Shown: piece by piece, positions 26,900-35,931 of the stretch | Layout: the number at the start of each line of letters is the position of its first letter | Position numbering within the stretch: position 1 is the stretch's first letter | NCBI RefSeq assembly: GCF_003046295.1 | Contig: NZ_PZZN01000001.1 | Coordinates: 702,812 to 766,811, forward strand | DNA from: Sphingomonas aerolata | GTDB taxonomy: Bacteria > Pseudomonadota > Alphaproteobacteria > Sphingomonadales > Sphingomonadaceae | Length of the DNA: 64,000 bases | Direction of reading: 5' to 3' | Made by a program: the position numbers and the translations under genes | Notes under the pieces: model-generated | Database searches by the model: none | What the model saw: only the letters and a program-made list of their open reading frames with translations | What the model was told of the DNA's origin: nothing

Positions 26900-28117
26900 T
26901 CAGGACTGGCCCGACGTTTCGCTGGCGATGCGCAGGTTCAGGGATACCTGACGGCCGTTACGCACCACCTGCGTCGGGACGATCGAACCAATCCGAGCCT
27001 CTGCTACGGCTCGGGCAAGGTCGCGCCCGTTATCTACCGGCCTGGATCCGAAGCGTCGAACGACGTCGCCGCGCTGCAGGCCGGATCGGGCAGCGGCCCC
27101 GCCATCTTCGACTTCGGCGATAAGCGCGCCCTTGGTGACGTCCGAGCCCATCGCACGCGCAATGTCCGGTGACATGTCCTGCAAGGAAACACCGATCCGC
27201 CCCCGCGACACGTGGCCGTTTTGCGCAATCTGAAGCGCGACCTTGCGCGCCATTGCGGCGGGTATCGCAAAGCCGATGCCCACGTTACCGCCCGTCGGCG
27301 AGAAGATCGCAGTGTTCACACCGACCACCCGGCCTGCACCATCGAACAAGGGCCCGCCCGAGTTGCCGCTGTTGATCGCAGCGTCGACCTGGAGGAAATC
27401 GTCATACGGCCCGGCCCCGATCTCACGGCCGCGGGCAGACACGATGCCGGACGTCACGGTATTGCCGAGGCCGAACGGGCTGCCGACCGCAAACACGCTA
27501 TCGCCTACCCGGATATGATCGCTGTCACCCCATTTGACCGGGGTGAATCTACCCTTCCCGTCAATCTTCACCACGGCGACATCGATCTTGGGATCGCGGC
27601 CCAGAACGCGACCGGAAAACTCCCGTCCGTCCGACATCTGGACGGTGACGCGGTCGGCGCCGTTGACGACATGGTTGTTCGTGATGACGATCCCGGAGGC
27701 ATCGACGATGAACCCCGAGCCGAGCGATCCGCGCTGCGGGCCTTGCCGCTGCTGCGGCGCTTCGAATTGCCCGTGACGATCCTGCATGCCAAAGCCGAAC
27801 AGCTGCCCCAGACGATCCGCCAGTTCGCTATCGTCTGAGCGGAACTGTGTCGGTTCGAATTGCAACGCCTGAAGAGCTGCGGGCTTGACCTGGATCTGAA
27901 CGACGCTCGGTCCTACGGCCTCGACCATATCCGACAAAGAGGCGTGCACACCGGTCGACGCGACGGCAGCAGGACCGGATGCAATGAACCGGTCGGCGAT
28001 ATTCACGCGACCGTCGTCCGCAGCGATCGCGCCACCCGCGACGCCGGCGAGTGCGGTTGTGCCAAGCGCGACGGCGGCGATCATTGGACGTACAGTCAGG
28101 CGACGCTTGAATACCAC
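26900..28117 (-). CDS. HtrA/DegP-type periplasmic serine protease
   Basis: 405 residues starting at GTG 28117, with AAGGA upstream. Signal peptide (AVALGTTALAGVAGGAIAAD). The chymotrypsin-fold domain has His in GIVITNNHVVNGADRV, Asp in KIDVAVVKIDG and Ser in AAINSGNSGGPLFD. A single C-terminal PDZ domain (GRIGVSLQDMSPDIARAMG...GGAAARSGLQRGDVV) follows, so the layout is DegS/DegQ-short rather than two-PDZ DegP. A Gln-rich loop near residue 110 fits an LA-loop. It leads a set with the response regulator and kinase (66-bp gap), suggesting an envelope-stress circuit. Confidence 0.93.
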   Translation of the reverse strand: MVFKRRLTVRPMIAAVALGTTALAGVAGGAIAADDGRVNIADRFIASGPAAVASTGVHASLSDMVEAVGPSVVQIQVKPAALQALQFEPTQFRSDDSELADRLGQLFGFGMQDRHGQFEAPQQRQGPQRGSLGSGFIVDASGIVITNNHVVNGADRVTVQMSDGREFSGRVLGRDPKIDVAVVKIDGKGRFTPVKWGDSDHIRVGDSVFAVGSPFGLGNTVTSGIVSARGREIGAGPYDDFLQVDAAINSGNSGGPLFDGAGRVVGVNTAIFSPTGGNVGIGFAIPAAMARKVALQIAQNGHVSRGRIGVSLQDMSPDIARAMGSDVTKGALIAEVEDGGAAARSGLQRGDVVRRFGSRPVDNGRDLARAVAEARIGSIVPTQVVRNGRQVSLNLRIASETSGQS

Positions 28118-28246
28118 GATCCATGTCCTTGTTCAGTTAGAAGCAGATGCTCCTTTCTGGACCCGGATGATGGGCGCAGCCTGTTTCGAACATTACATCC
28201 GTGCAATCTTGTCAGGATGCCATGCGCGATATGGCAGCCGCAGCGG

Positions 28247-29815
28247 CTATGCGCCGCGCTCGCCTGTTTCAGCCGGAGATGAGTCCGTGTCGACCGACCA
28301 TATCAGGCGCAGGCGACCGCCCGCACGCCCGGGGGCTGCCCTGCCCCCTCGCGCGACGATACCCTGTGCTATCGCTGTGCGCTGACGCAGGGTCCCGCCC
28401 AGCACGTCGACCGCCCGCGCGAACCGGGCGGATACCCAGGCTGCGTCGCCGAGCGCCCGATCGTCGATGACGCCGGATTTGATACCGACGTCCGGCAAGG
28501 CCACGTCGTTCGGGGGATTGAGACTGACATGCCAATCGGCGACCACCGCGTCCGCACGACGTTCCAGATCACGATAACCCGCAATGCCAAGCCCCGTCAG
28601 GGGCGCCGCCGTCGCGCGGATCGTTCGCGCCGCCGAATCCAGCTGCACCGATGAAACGGGAATGCCCGCGATCAGCGCAACGTCCGCGATCGCCCGATCG
28701 CGCTCGCGTGCGACGCGCAGCGCATCGCCATTGCCCGCCCGCGCGATCTGCGCCGCCTCGACCGCGCCGGTCTCGGGCGAGATGCGGACCTGGTCGACAT
28801 GGACATCGACCGGCCGCGACAATCGTTGGCGAAGGTCCGCAGCGAGCTTGCGATCCGCCCCCGGTTCGATCCGCGGCGTCAGCATGACCGCGCGAACGCG
28901 GACCGGGTTCGCGCCATGGTCGATCTCGACCTGGCTCAGCCGCGCGCCCGGGGGGAAATCCTCGCCCAGTGCATCGCGTACCTGCCGCTGGGCGACCGCC
29001 TCGAACGCGATCCGGCGCAGCCCCGCGCCGAGAGGGATCGACAGCACCCCGATCGCAACCGCGAACAGCACGAGCTGCCAACCGGTGTGGTGCGGCGACA
29101 GGTGGCTGCCGAACCCGTAACAGCGCGCGACGAGTGCGGCGGTCAGCGCGATGGTGATGGCATTGGTGAGGAACAGCAACAGCGCGCCCGAGAACACCAC
29201 CCAGTTCCACGTCGCGATGCCGAACCCGACCACGACCAGCGGCGGCATCAGGGCGATGGCGATCGCCACGCCGACGACCGTACCCCCGCGCCCCCGGATC
29301 AGCGCATAGCCGCCTGCGATGGCCGACAGCAGGGCGACGAGCAGGTCGAACAGCGTCGGCTGCGTCCGCCCGGCGATCTCGCTCGTGATCGTCTGGACGG
29401 GGGAGAGCAGGATCAGCACGACCGACAGCGCCACCGCGATGGCCGCCCCCAGCATCAACGCGGTCGCCGCGCGGCGTATCTCGTGGAAGTCGAGCGTCGC
29501 GATGCCGAAGCCCAGCCCGATGATCGGCATCATCAGCGGCGACAGCAGCATGGCGCCGATCAGCACCGCGACCGAGGGCATCAGCAGCCCGAGCAACGAG
29601 ATCGCGGCCGAAATGACGATCAGGAAGGCGTAGCGTCCCGACCACCCCGCTTCCTCGGCAATCTGTCGCAGGATGCCGTCATGGTCGACGCTTTCGGTGG
29701 CCTTGGCCATCCACGCCCGGGGGAGCGTTGCGAATTTTGCAGGGTTCAGGTGGATCGGGTCGTCTCCGTCATGGCGAAGGTCTTCGATAGACCATGGTAC
29801 AGCTTCTCGCGGCAT
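28247..29815 (-). CDS. DUF389 family membrane protein
   Basis: About 522 residues. The N-terminal hydrophobic domain carries the DUF389 hallmark SAAISLLGLLMPSVAVLIGAMLLSPLMMPIIGLGFGIAT, and further helices include IAIALMPPLVVVGFGIAT. The soluble C-terminal third (from about residue 270) has BON-like alpha/beta repeats and a disordered basic end. Function unknown. The ATG at 29815 lies inside the ClC gene, whose last 70 bases it would overlap; ATG 29710 (MAKATES) is a shorter alternative that avoids the overlap. Confidence 0.85.
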   Translation of the reverse strand: MPREAVPWSIEDLRHDGDDPIHLNPAKFATLPRAWMAKATESVDHDGILRQIAEEAGWSGRYAFLIVISAAISLLGLLMPSVAVLIGAMLLSPLMMPIIGLGFGIATLDFHEIRRAATALMLGAAIAVALSVVLILLSPVQTITSEIAGRTQPTLFDLLVALLSAIAGGYALIRGRGGTVVGVAIAIALMPPLVVVGFGIATWNWVVFSGALLLFLTNAITIALTAALVARCYGFGSHLSPHHTGWQLVLFAVAIGVLSIPLGAGLRRIAFEAVAQRQVRDALGEDFPPGARLSQVEIDHGANPVRVRAVMLTPRIEPGADRKLAADLRQRLSRPVDVHVDQVRISPETGAVEAAQIARAGNGDALRVARERDRAIADVALIAGIPVSSVQLDSAARTIRATAAPLTGLGIAGYRDLERRADAVVADWHVSLNPPNDVALPDVGIKSGVIDDRALGDAAWVSARFARAVDVLGGTLRQRTAIAQGIVARGGRAAPGRAGGRLRLIWSVDTDSSPAETGERGA

Positions 29816-31080
29816 ACCCACTGGCTGGCCGCATCGGCGATGAACGCGGTCGCGAACATCGGCAGCATCAGGCCGCGGCTCGCGGTCGTCTCCGACAGGA
29901 TGATGACCGCGGTGAGCGGCGCGCGGACGACGCCCGCGAAATAGGCGACCATGCCGAGGATCACGATCGCGCTGGCGGGCTCGCCGGGGAAGATCTCGCG
30001 CAGCAGATTGCCGACGCCAGCGCCGACGGCGAGCGACGGCGCAAAGATCCCGCCCGGCAGGCCCGCGATCGCCGTCGCGGCGGTGGCGACCAGCTTGGCC
30101 GGCCCGAACCAGAGCGGCGCATCCACGCCGACGATCATCGCGCGCGCCGGGGCATAGCCGGTTCCCCATGTCAGCCCGGTCACGACGCCAAGTACCGCAA
30201 CGACGCCCCCGCAGACACCGGCGAACGCGACGGGATGCGCGCGCGTCCATCCCGTCACGCGGTTGCGGCTGACCGCCATCGCCAGGAGAATGCGCGAGAA
30301 CAGCCCGCCGGTCATGCCACCCGCGATCCCTGCGACCGGCGCGACGATCAGCGCGGACAGCAGCGGCATATGCGCACCGATCGCGCCGAAATAGATATAG
30401 TCGCCCTGCACCGACTGCGCGACCATCCCGGCGATCACGATCGCGGCAAGGACGAGCAGCGTCACCCTCTGCTCATAGGCGGACGCGAGTTCCTCGATCG
30501 CGAACAGCAGCCCGGCGAGCGGCGTGTTGAACGCCGCCGCAACGCCTGCGGCACCACCGGCGATGAGGACTCCGCCCCGCAACGGCACGCGGACGAGACG
30601 ATGCGTAAATCCCATGACGGCTGCCGCCAGCTGGACGGTCGGGCCTTCGCGGCCGACCGATGCGCCACCCAGTACCGCGCCGATCGTCAGCACCGCCTTG
30701 GCTGCCACCGTCCGGATCGAGATCAACGTGCCGGTCGCATCATTCGGATTGGCCTGCGCCGCGATGACTTGGGGAATCCCGGAGCCCCGCGCGAACGGCG
30801 CATAGCGACGGGTCAGCCAGACCAGCCCCATGAACGTCAGCGGCGTCGTGACCAGCGGCAACCAATGCCATGTCTTTGCAAAGTTGCTGAAAACCTCGCC
30901 CGCCCAATCGGCCGCCTCGGCAAACAGCGTCGCGACGATCCCGATCAGGATCGCCCCCGCAAGGATCGCACCCCGCGTCCGGAACTGTGTCGATCGCGGC
31001 CCGCGCGCGCGCAGCAACGCCCGATACCGCGACGGCGTCCAGCGTTTGGACGGTAAGAGACGATTGAACAGGCCAGCCAT
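29746..31080 (-). CDS. ClC-type chloride channel/transporter
   Basis: 444 residues and 10 or more helices. Chloride-pathway motifs are present: GSGIPQV, GREGPTVQLAAAV with the gating Glu, and LPGGIFAPSLAVGAGVG; the helix IAAAFNTPLAGLLFAIEEL also fits. The gating glutamate in GREGP and the Glu in IEEL suggest a proton-coupled antiporter, but the residue matching the internal proton Glu was not verified. No CBS domains. Upstream partner of the overlapping DUF389 gene, probably one transcript. Confidence 0.93.
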   Translation of the reverse strand: MAGLFNRLLPSKRWTPSRYRALLRARGPRSTQFRTRGAILAGAILIGIVATLFAEAADWAGEVFSNFAKTWHWLPLVTTPLTFMGLVWLTRRYAPFARGSGIPQVIAAQANPNDATGTLISIRTVAAKAVLTIGAVLGGASVGREGPTVQLAAAVMGFTHRLVRVPLRGGVLIAGGAAGVAAAFNTPLAGLLFAIEELASAYEQRVTLLVLAAIVIAGMVAQSVQGDYIYFGAIGAHMPLLSALIVAPVAGIAGGMTGGLFSRILLAMAVSRNRVTGWTRAHPVAFAGVCGGVVAVLGVVTGLTWGTGYAPARAMIVGVDAPLWFGPAKLVATAATAIAGLPGGIFAPSLAVGAGVGNLLREIFPGEPASAIVILGMVAYFAGVVRAPLTAVIILSETTASRGLMLPMFATAFIADAASQWVCREKLYHGLSKTFAMTETTRST

Positions 31081-31743
31081 CGGGCTCTTTTAGGTCGCGG
31101 CGCCAGTTAGACCACCCCTGACACCGGACGTCACGATGCGGCCCTTCCACAGTCGCCCGATAGCGGTCTTATCCGGTGCCTCCTCCCTCAAGCGGACATT
31201 CTCGATAGGAGCGAGATGACACAGATACGAAGCTGCGCAAGACCGGCCGTTACGCCGACAGTCGTGATCTGGCTGCCTGCCGCAATGACTAAACCTGACG
31301 CGCTTAAAGTGAATACTTGACGGAGATGGGGCATGCCTGCCCTTCAGACCACGAACGCGGCCTAACCCTGCCAAGAGTCGCGCTTGCAGCGGCCGGGATC
31401 AATGCGGCGGCGATTTGGCATCTCTGCCGTTTGCGAGGACGTGATGCCCCTAAATGGCACCACCGCTTGGCTATGATCCAGCACGGAACGCCGCCGGCCC
31501 CGCTAACCGCCATTCCGGTCATTCCCGATGCAAAAACCAAATGGCTTGCATCACGTTGAATTCCCATCATCGACAGCGCTTGAGTTATCGGCCGACATCT
31601 ATGTGTGCCAGCCGTTCGACGGCAGCGCGTTATGGAACGTTAGTATTCTTATACCAGGCTAGCAGATGGTACACGGTTTTGCATGACGCTGCATAACAAC
31701 AGAGCAGCGGTCGTGCGTTCCGCTACGAGCGGACGCACAGGTC
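31081..31743. other. Intergenic, no supported gene
   Basis: About 660 bases between the divergent ends of the ClC and PP2C operons. Short frames on both strands lack ribosome sites or families. The block CAAGCGGACATTCTCGA near 31190 resembles a segment near 19310 (TTAAGCGAGCATTCTCG), hinting at a degenerate dispersed repeat. Confidence 0.4.
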
Positions 31744-32496
31744 TCACCCCGATAGCCCTGCGATCACGACGAGCGTTGCATTGTCACTGCCATCACGTTG
31801 CAGTGCGTTTTCGAGAATGCGGTCCGCCATGTCCCCGATCGCCGCGGGCATCGTCGCGAAATCGCGCGGATCAAGCGATCGTGAAACGCCGTCCGAGCAC
31901 AGCAGAAATCGATCGTTCGGCTGGACGAGTGTGGTGACGCTATCCAGCGCTACGGCCGGCGCAACGCCGAGCGCGCGCGTGACGACATTGGCTTGCGGAT
32001 GACGGTCCGCCGCGGCTTCCGTCAGGACACCCGCGTCAATCATCTCCTGCACGACGCTGTGATCGTGGGTCAGCTGCTCCGCCCCGCCGCCGCGCATCAG
32101 ATAGGCCCGACTGTCCCCCGCCCAGAAGATCGTCGCCTCACTGCCCTCGATCAGCGCGATCACGATCGTCGCGCCGCTGGTCGCATGCACATCGTAGATC
32201 GCGCGATTGGCATGCGACACCGCGGCGCGCACCGCTGCCGCGTTGATCGGCGCCGGATCATCCGCCAGTGCCTGCAAGACATCGACCACCGTCGCAGCGG
32301 CGGCGGCCCCGCCGCTATGGCCGCCCATGCCGTCCACGACCGCCCAGAGCCCACGGTCTGCGCGATCGAGAAAACGATCCTCGTTGACGCGGCGCACCCG
32401 CCCGACATGGGATCGGTTTTGCGACACATAGACGGTTTCCCGAGCGAGCGACGGACCGCCTCGGGGTTTGCGTCGCAACAGGCTGGCGATCTTCAT
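31744..32496 (-). CDS. PP2C-family serine/threonine phosphatase
   Basis: 250 residues, metal-dependent phosphatase that reverses Ser/Thr kinase signalling. Motifs: GRVRRVNEDRFLD, LWAVVDGMGGHSGG with metal-binding Asp, WAGDSRAYLMR, DRFLLCSDGVSRSL and DGSDNATLVVI. It resembles Stp/PppA phosphatases that pair with FHA proteins. Overlaps the FHA gene stop by 4 bases (ATGA). Last gene of the operon. Confidence 0.93.
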   Translation of the reverse strand: MKIASLLRRKPRGGPSLARETVYVSQNRSHVGRVRRVNEDRFLDRADRGLWAVVDGMGGHSGGAAAAATVVDVLQALADDPAPINAAAVRAAVSHANRAIYDVHATSGATIVIALIEGSEATIFWAGDSRAYLMRGGGAEQLTHDHSVVQEMIDAGVLTEAAADRHPQANVVTRALGVAPAVALDSVTTLVQPNDRFLLCSDGVSRSLDPRDFATMPAAIGDMADRILENALQRDGSDNATLVVIAGLSG

Positions 32497-33503
32497 GCGG
32501 GATCGCGCGCCATGGCCGAGTCCGCGGCGTCATAGGCGAGGGCGAAAGCGCGATCGAGCGAGCCGGGTGCGGATGCCACGATCTGCCGTGTCAGGTCGGC
32601 ATGACGGTCAGCGACTTCTGCCATCTGCAGGCTTGCACGACTTTTCAGCAGCGTCGCGCGGTCCGCGATCGCCGCATCGACAGATGCCGGCTCGAACGTG
32701 CCGATCGCCGCGCGCAGGCTCCCCTGCAGGCCTGCGAACGTGGCGACCAGATGCCGCTTCACGTCGCGAAACGACGCCTTCAGCGCCGCCGGGCCCGACA
32801 GGAACCCGGTCGAGCCCGCGAGCAGCAGGTCGATCGCCAGCCGCTGTGTCGGTGCCCATTTGAACGGATTATTATCCGCGCCGCTGATGGTCGTGCGCGT
32901 CAATTGATAGCGTCCGCGCGCATGGTCGCGCTCGGCCATCAGGTCGCCGATCCCCAGCACCATCTGCCGATACACCGCACCCGCCCGCCGCATGATCTCG
33001 GTCGGCTCCTCTTCGGAGAGCAGCGAACAGTCCAGCCCGGCGCCCTCGCAAAATGCCTCCAGCAACGACCCATCGCCCAGCGGTCGCGCCTCACCGGCAT
33101 CGGCCCAGTCGCTCGGCACCTCCACCGACGATCCCAGCGGCGGTGTCAGCACCATGGTCAGCGCGCCATCGAATTCCAGGTCGCCATGCGGGGCCTGCGT
33201 CGCGACCATCTTGAACCGGCCGAGCCTCAGCGCGCTCGGCACCGGCAGCACCACGTCGACCGCATCGGGAAACCGTTGCCCGGTATCGGCATCGAATACG
33301 CCATTCGCGCCGAGCGCCCGCAGTGTCAGCCCATCGCCGTCGACGCGCAATTCACAATGCGCCCGCGACAGCGCGCAATCGGGGTCGGCGATCGACCAAT
33401 CCGCCTCGGTATCGCGACCGATACGGAGCAGGCCCTCGCGGATCAGCCGCACATCAAGCGGCTGGACGATGTCGTCTCGGTCGAAAAGCTGGAGCATGTA
33501 CAT
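32493..33503 (-). CDS. FHA-domain protein (TagH/ImpI-like)
   Basis: 336 residues. An N-terminal FHA domain binds phosphothreonine (RIGRDTEADWSIADPDCALSRAHCELRV, with the R, S and H binding residues). The C-terminal helical region (MRRAGAVYRQMVLGIGDLMAERDHARGRYQLTRT) matches the TagH C-domain found beside type VI secretion and PpkA/PppA cascades. It probably docks the kinase's phospho-substrates. No secretion structural genes lie in the window, so its client is elsewhere. Confidence 0.88.
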   Translation of the reverse strand: MYMLQLFDRDDIVQPLDVRLIREGLLRIGRDTEADWSIADPDCALSRAHCELRVDGDGLTLRALGANGVFDADTGQRFPDAVDVVLPVPSALRLGRFKMVATQAPHGDLEFDGALTMVLTPPLGSSVEVPSDWADAGEARPLGDGSLLEAFCEGAGLDCSLLSEEEPTEIMRRAGAVYRQMVLGIGDLMAERDHARGRYQLTRTTISGADNNPFKWAPTQRLAIDLLLAGSTGFLSGPAALKASFRDVKRHLVATFAGLQGSLRAAIGTFEPASVDAAIADRATLLKSRASLQMAEVADRHADLTRQIVASAPGSLDRAFALAYDAADSAMARDPA

Positions 33504-33514
33504 CGAACGGATCC

Positions 33515-35194
33515 TCAGGCGGCCAGACGGGCGGACGGCACGACGCGGGTAGCGCGCATCGCGATGTCGGCCTGCGCGCCGGTCCCCGCCAGATGCGGCT
33601 CGACTGCGGCGGCGGCGCGATTGAACGCGTCGAACGCGGCGCCGAATTCGTCGCGGCGGCGATGCGATATGCGCAGAGCGAAATCGGACTTCGCCGCCTC
33701 GTCCAGCGCCTTGCGCAGTCGGGCGAGCGGCCGGGCCACCATGGCGCCGCTCAGATAGCCGATCACCAGCACCACACCCATGATCACCAGCGACAGCACC
33801 GTCAGCAGCATCCGCGCATTGTCGATCGCGGCGTCCAGCGCGGTCCGGCGCAGCACTAGGTCGACCGTGCCGAACTCTGCCCCGGCATAGCGGATCGGCC
33901 GGACGAACCGCAGTCCTGCGCCCTTGCCCCGGTCGGGTGCCGCGGTCACACTGGCGTTGCTGCCGATCGCCGCTTCGCCAGCGGTGCGGCGATAGCGCGT
34001 GCCGATCAGCTTCGCGTCGTCTGCCGCGCGGACGATCCCGCCGGTATCGGCGACCACCATGTCGCGAATCTCCTGATCGCGCGAGGCCGAGGCGACGAAG
34101 GCCTGCAACGAGGTCCAGTCCTGCTGCTCGGGCGCGAGGCCCGCATTGTCGGCCGCCAGCACCGCGGTGTTGCCGGTGACGAACGCCGCGATCGAGCCAC
34201 CCGACACGATTGCCATATGCTCGAGCGTGCGTTGCTGCCGCCCCAGGATCGACGAGACGCTCGCGACCAGCGCGATCGCGGTTACTGTGACGAGCGCCAG
34301 CGGGAGCTTGATCTTCAGCGGCAGGCCACGGCGGCCAGGTGCTGCCTCGGCGGTCGCCGCGATCTCGCGGGTCAGCGCCTCGTACACCGCATGGCCGTCG
34401 GCGAACCGCTGCTCGGGCTTCTTCGCCAGCAGCTTGTCGATCACAAAACGCAGGCCCGGCGGGCAGTCCGCAGCGGAGCGCGCGATCGGCTCGACACGCT
34501 CCTGCGCGATCTGGATGGCCAGCGTCGCCAGCCCCATGCCGGGAAATGCGACCTTGCCGGTCACCATCTCGTACAGCACCGCGCCCAGCGAGAAGAGGTC
34601 CGACCGCTGGTCGACGGGGATGCCGAGCGCCTGTTCCGGGCTCATATAGCGCGGCGTTCCGATCATCTGGCCGACCTGCGTGCGCGCAAGGCGTCCTTCG
34701 GTGCCGGACACGTCGATATCGCCGATCCGCGCGACGCCGAAATCGAGCAGCTTGGCGGTGCGGCCGTCCGCCGACAGCAGGATGTTCGATGGCTTCACAT
34801 CGCGGTGCACGACGCCCGCCCTGTGTGCATAGTCGAGCGCCGAGGCGAGTTGCTGACCCAACGCCAGGACGCGTTCATACGGCAACCGGCCTTGCGCCAG
34901 CAGCAGCGTGTCGAGCGGCTGCCCCTCGATCAGCTCCATCGCGATATAGGCGACACCGTCCGCCTCGCCCACATCGTAGACGGTCGCGATATTGGGATGA
35001 TTCAGCGCGCCCGCGGCGCGCGCCTCGCGCAGGAAGCGCTCGCCCAGTTCGGGGTCGCGACCATATTCCGGCTTTAGCACCTTGATCGCCACAGTGCGCC
35101 CGATTCCCGGATCGAACGCGCGGAACACGTCCGCCATCGCGCCCTCGCCCAGCCGACCGTCGATCCGGTAGCGTCCCAGCATCTCGGCCATCAC
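33515..35194 (-). CDS. Membrane Ser/Thr protein kinase with extracytoplasmic sensor
   Basis: 559 residues. The kinase domain (1-270) has G-loop GEGAMADVF, K38 in VAIKVL, HRDVKPSN, LLDFGVARIG and GTPRYMSPEQA. TM1 (about 293-312) and TM2 (about 463-487) bracket a sensor domain of about 150 residues with a Cache-like AFVASASRDQEIRDMVVADTGGIVRAA segment. A HAMP-like linker follows (MVARPLARLRKALDEAAKSDFALRISHRRRDEF). A kinase inside and an environmental sensor outside form an unusual arrangement. It overlaps the LysM gene by 4 bases. Confidence 0.92.
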   Translation of the reverse strand: MMAEMLGRYRIDGRLGEGAMADVFRAFDPGIGRTVAIKVLKPEYGRDPELGERFLREARAAGALNHPNIATVYDVGEADGVAYIAMELIEGQPLDTLLLAQGRLPYERVLALGQQLASALDYAHRAGVVHRDVKPSNILLSADGRTAKLLDFGVARIGDIDVSGTEGRLARTQVGQMIGTPRYMSPEQALGIPVDQRSDLFSLGAVLYEMVTGKVAFPGMGLATLAIQIAQERVEPIARSAADCPPGLRFVIDKLLAKKPEQRFADGHAVYEALTREIAATAEAAPGRRGLPLKIKLPLALVTVTAIALVASVSSILGRQQRTLEHMAIVSGGSIAAFVTGNTAVLAADNAGLAPEQQDWTSLQAFVASASRDQEIRDMVVADTGGIVRAADDAKLIGTRYRRTAGEAAIGSNASVTAAPDRGKGAGLRFVRPIRYAGAEFGTVDLVLRRTALDAAIDNARMLLTVLSLVIMGVVLVIGYLSGAMVARPLARLRKALDEAAKSDFALRISHRRRDEFGAAFDAFNRAAAAVEPHLAGTGAQADIAMRATRVVPSARLAA

Positions 35195-35931
35195 TTGCGC
35201 GCCTTCACGGTGGCGGCGATGCGCTCGGCACGCGTCAGGTCGCGCGCGATGACCGGGTTGCCGGGATCGAGCGCGGCGGCGCGGCGCAACAGGCCGACCG
35301 CGCGCACGACATTCCCCGAATTGAGCGCCGCCAGCCCCGTCGCGCGCGCCTGACGCGCGGCGACCCGATTGACCGTGGGTGCAGTCGGCTTCGTCACCGG
35401 CGCCGGCCTGGGCGCGGCTGGCTTCACGCGGGTGGGAGCGGCCGGCACGGGTCGCGGCTCGGATCGCCGGGGCGCCTCGATGCGCGGGGGCTCGCCTGGA
35501 ATACGGAGCGTCCGGCCAGCCACCAGATCGGCCGGCTTGGCGATGTCGTTATAGCGTGCGAGCTGATACGCCTTCAAACGATTGCCCAGGAACCGCTGCG
35601 CCAGTCCCGACATCGTGTCGCCGTCGCGCGTGGTATAAGTGAAACTCGTCGGCCCCAGCAGATCCTTCGGATCGCGGTCGATCGAGTCGCGCAGCACCTG
35701 GACCGAAGGATTCATCGGATCGCGCTTCAACGCGGCGTTGATCCGCTTCTTCGCTGCACCACTATCGCCCTGATCGAGCAATAGCAGGATTGCGTCGATC
35801 TCGCTCGCCGGCGTCGTCTGCGGCGCAGGCGCCAGTTGCGGTCCCGCCTTGGGCCCATGCGAACAGGCGGTAATCGCAAGCGCGAGCGCCAGCGCGCCGG
35901 CCCGCGCGACCTGTCGAGGAGAGAAACTCAT
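35191..35931 (-). CDS. LysM/TPR-containing lipoprotein
   Basis: About 246 residues. The N-terminal signal peptide ends in a lipobox-like A-I-T-A-C (cysteine at about residue 23), so it should be lipidated. A LysM domain (SFTYTTRDGDTMSGLAQRFLGNRLKAYQLARYNDI) binds peptidoglycan. A Pro-rich linker and a C-terminal TPR-like segment (AALNSGNVVRAVGLLRRAAALDPGNP) follow. Start overlaps the EAL stop (ATGA). It may tether the operon's signalling to the cell wall. Confidence 0.85.
   Translation of the reverse strand: MSFSPRQVARAGALALALAITACSHGPKAGPQLAPAPQTTPASEIDAILLLLDQGDSGAAKKRINAALKRDPMNPSVQVLRDSIDRDPKDLLGPTSFTYTTRDGDTMSGLAQRFLGNRLKAYQLARYNDIAKPADLVAGRTLRIPGEPPRIEAPRRSEPRPVPAAPTRVKPAAPRPAPVTKPTAPTVNRVAARQARATGLAALNSGNVVRAVGLLRRAAALDPGNPVIARDLTRAERIAATVKARK

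Noticed and set aside
31317-31559. TTG-initiated 80-codon frame
   Set aside because: No ribosome site and no conserved feature.
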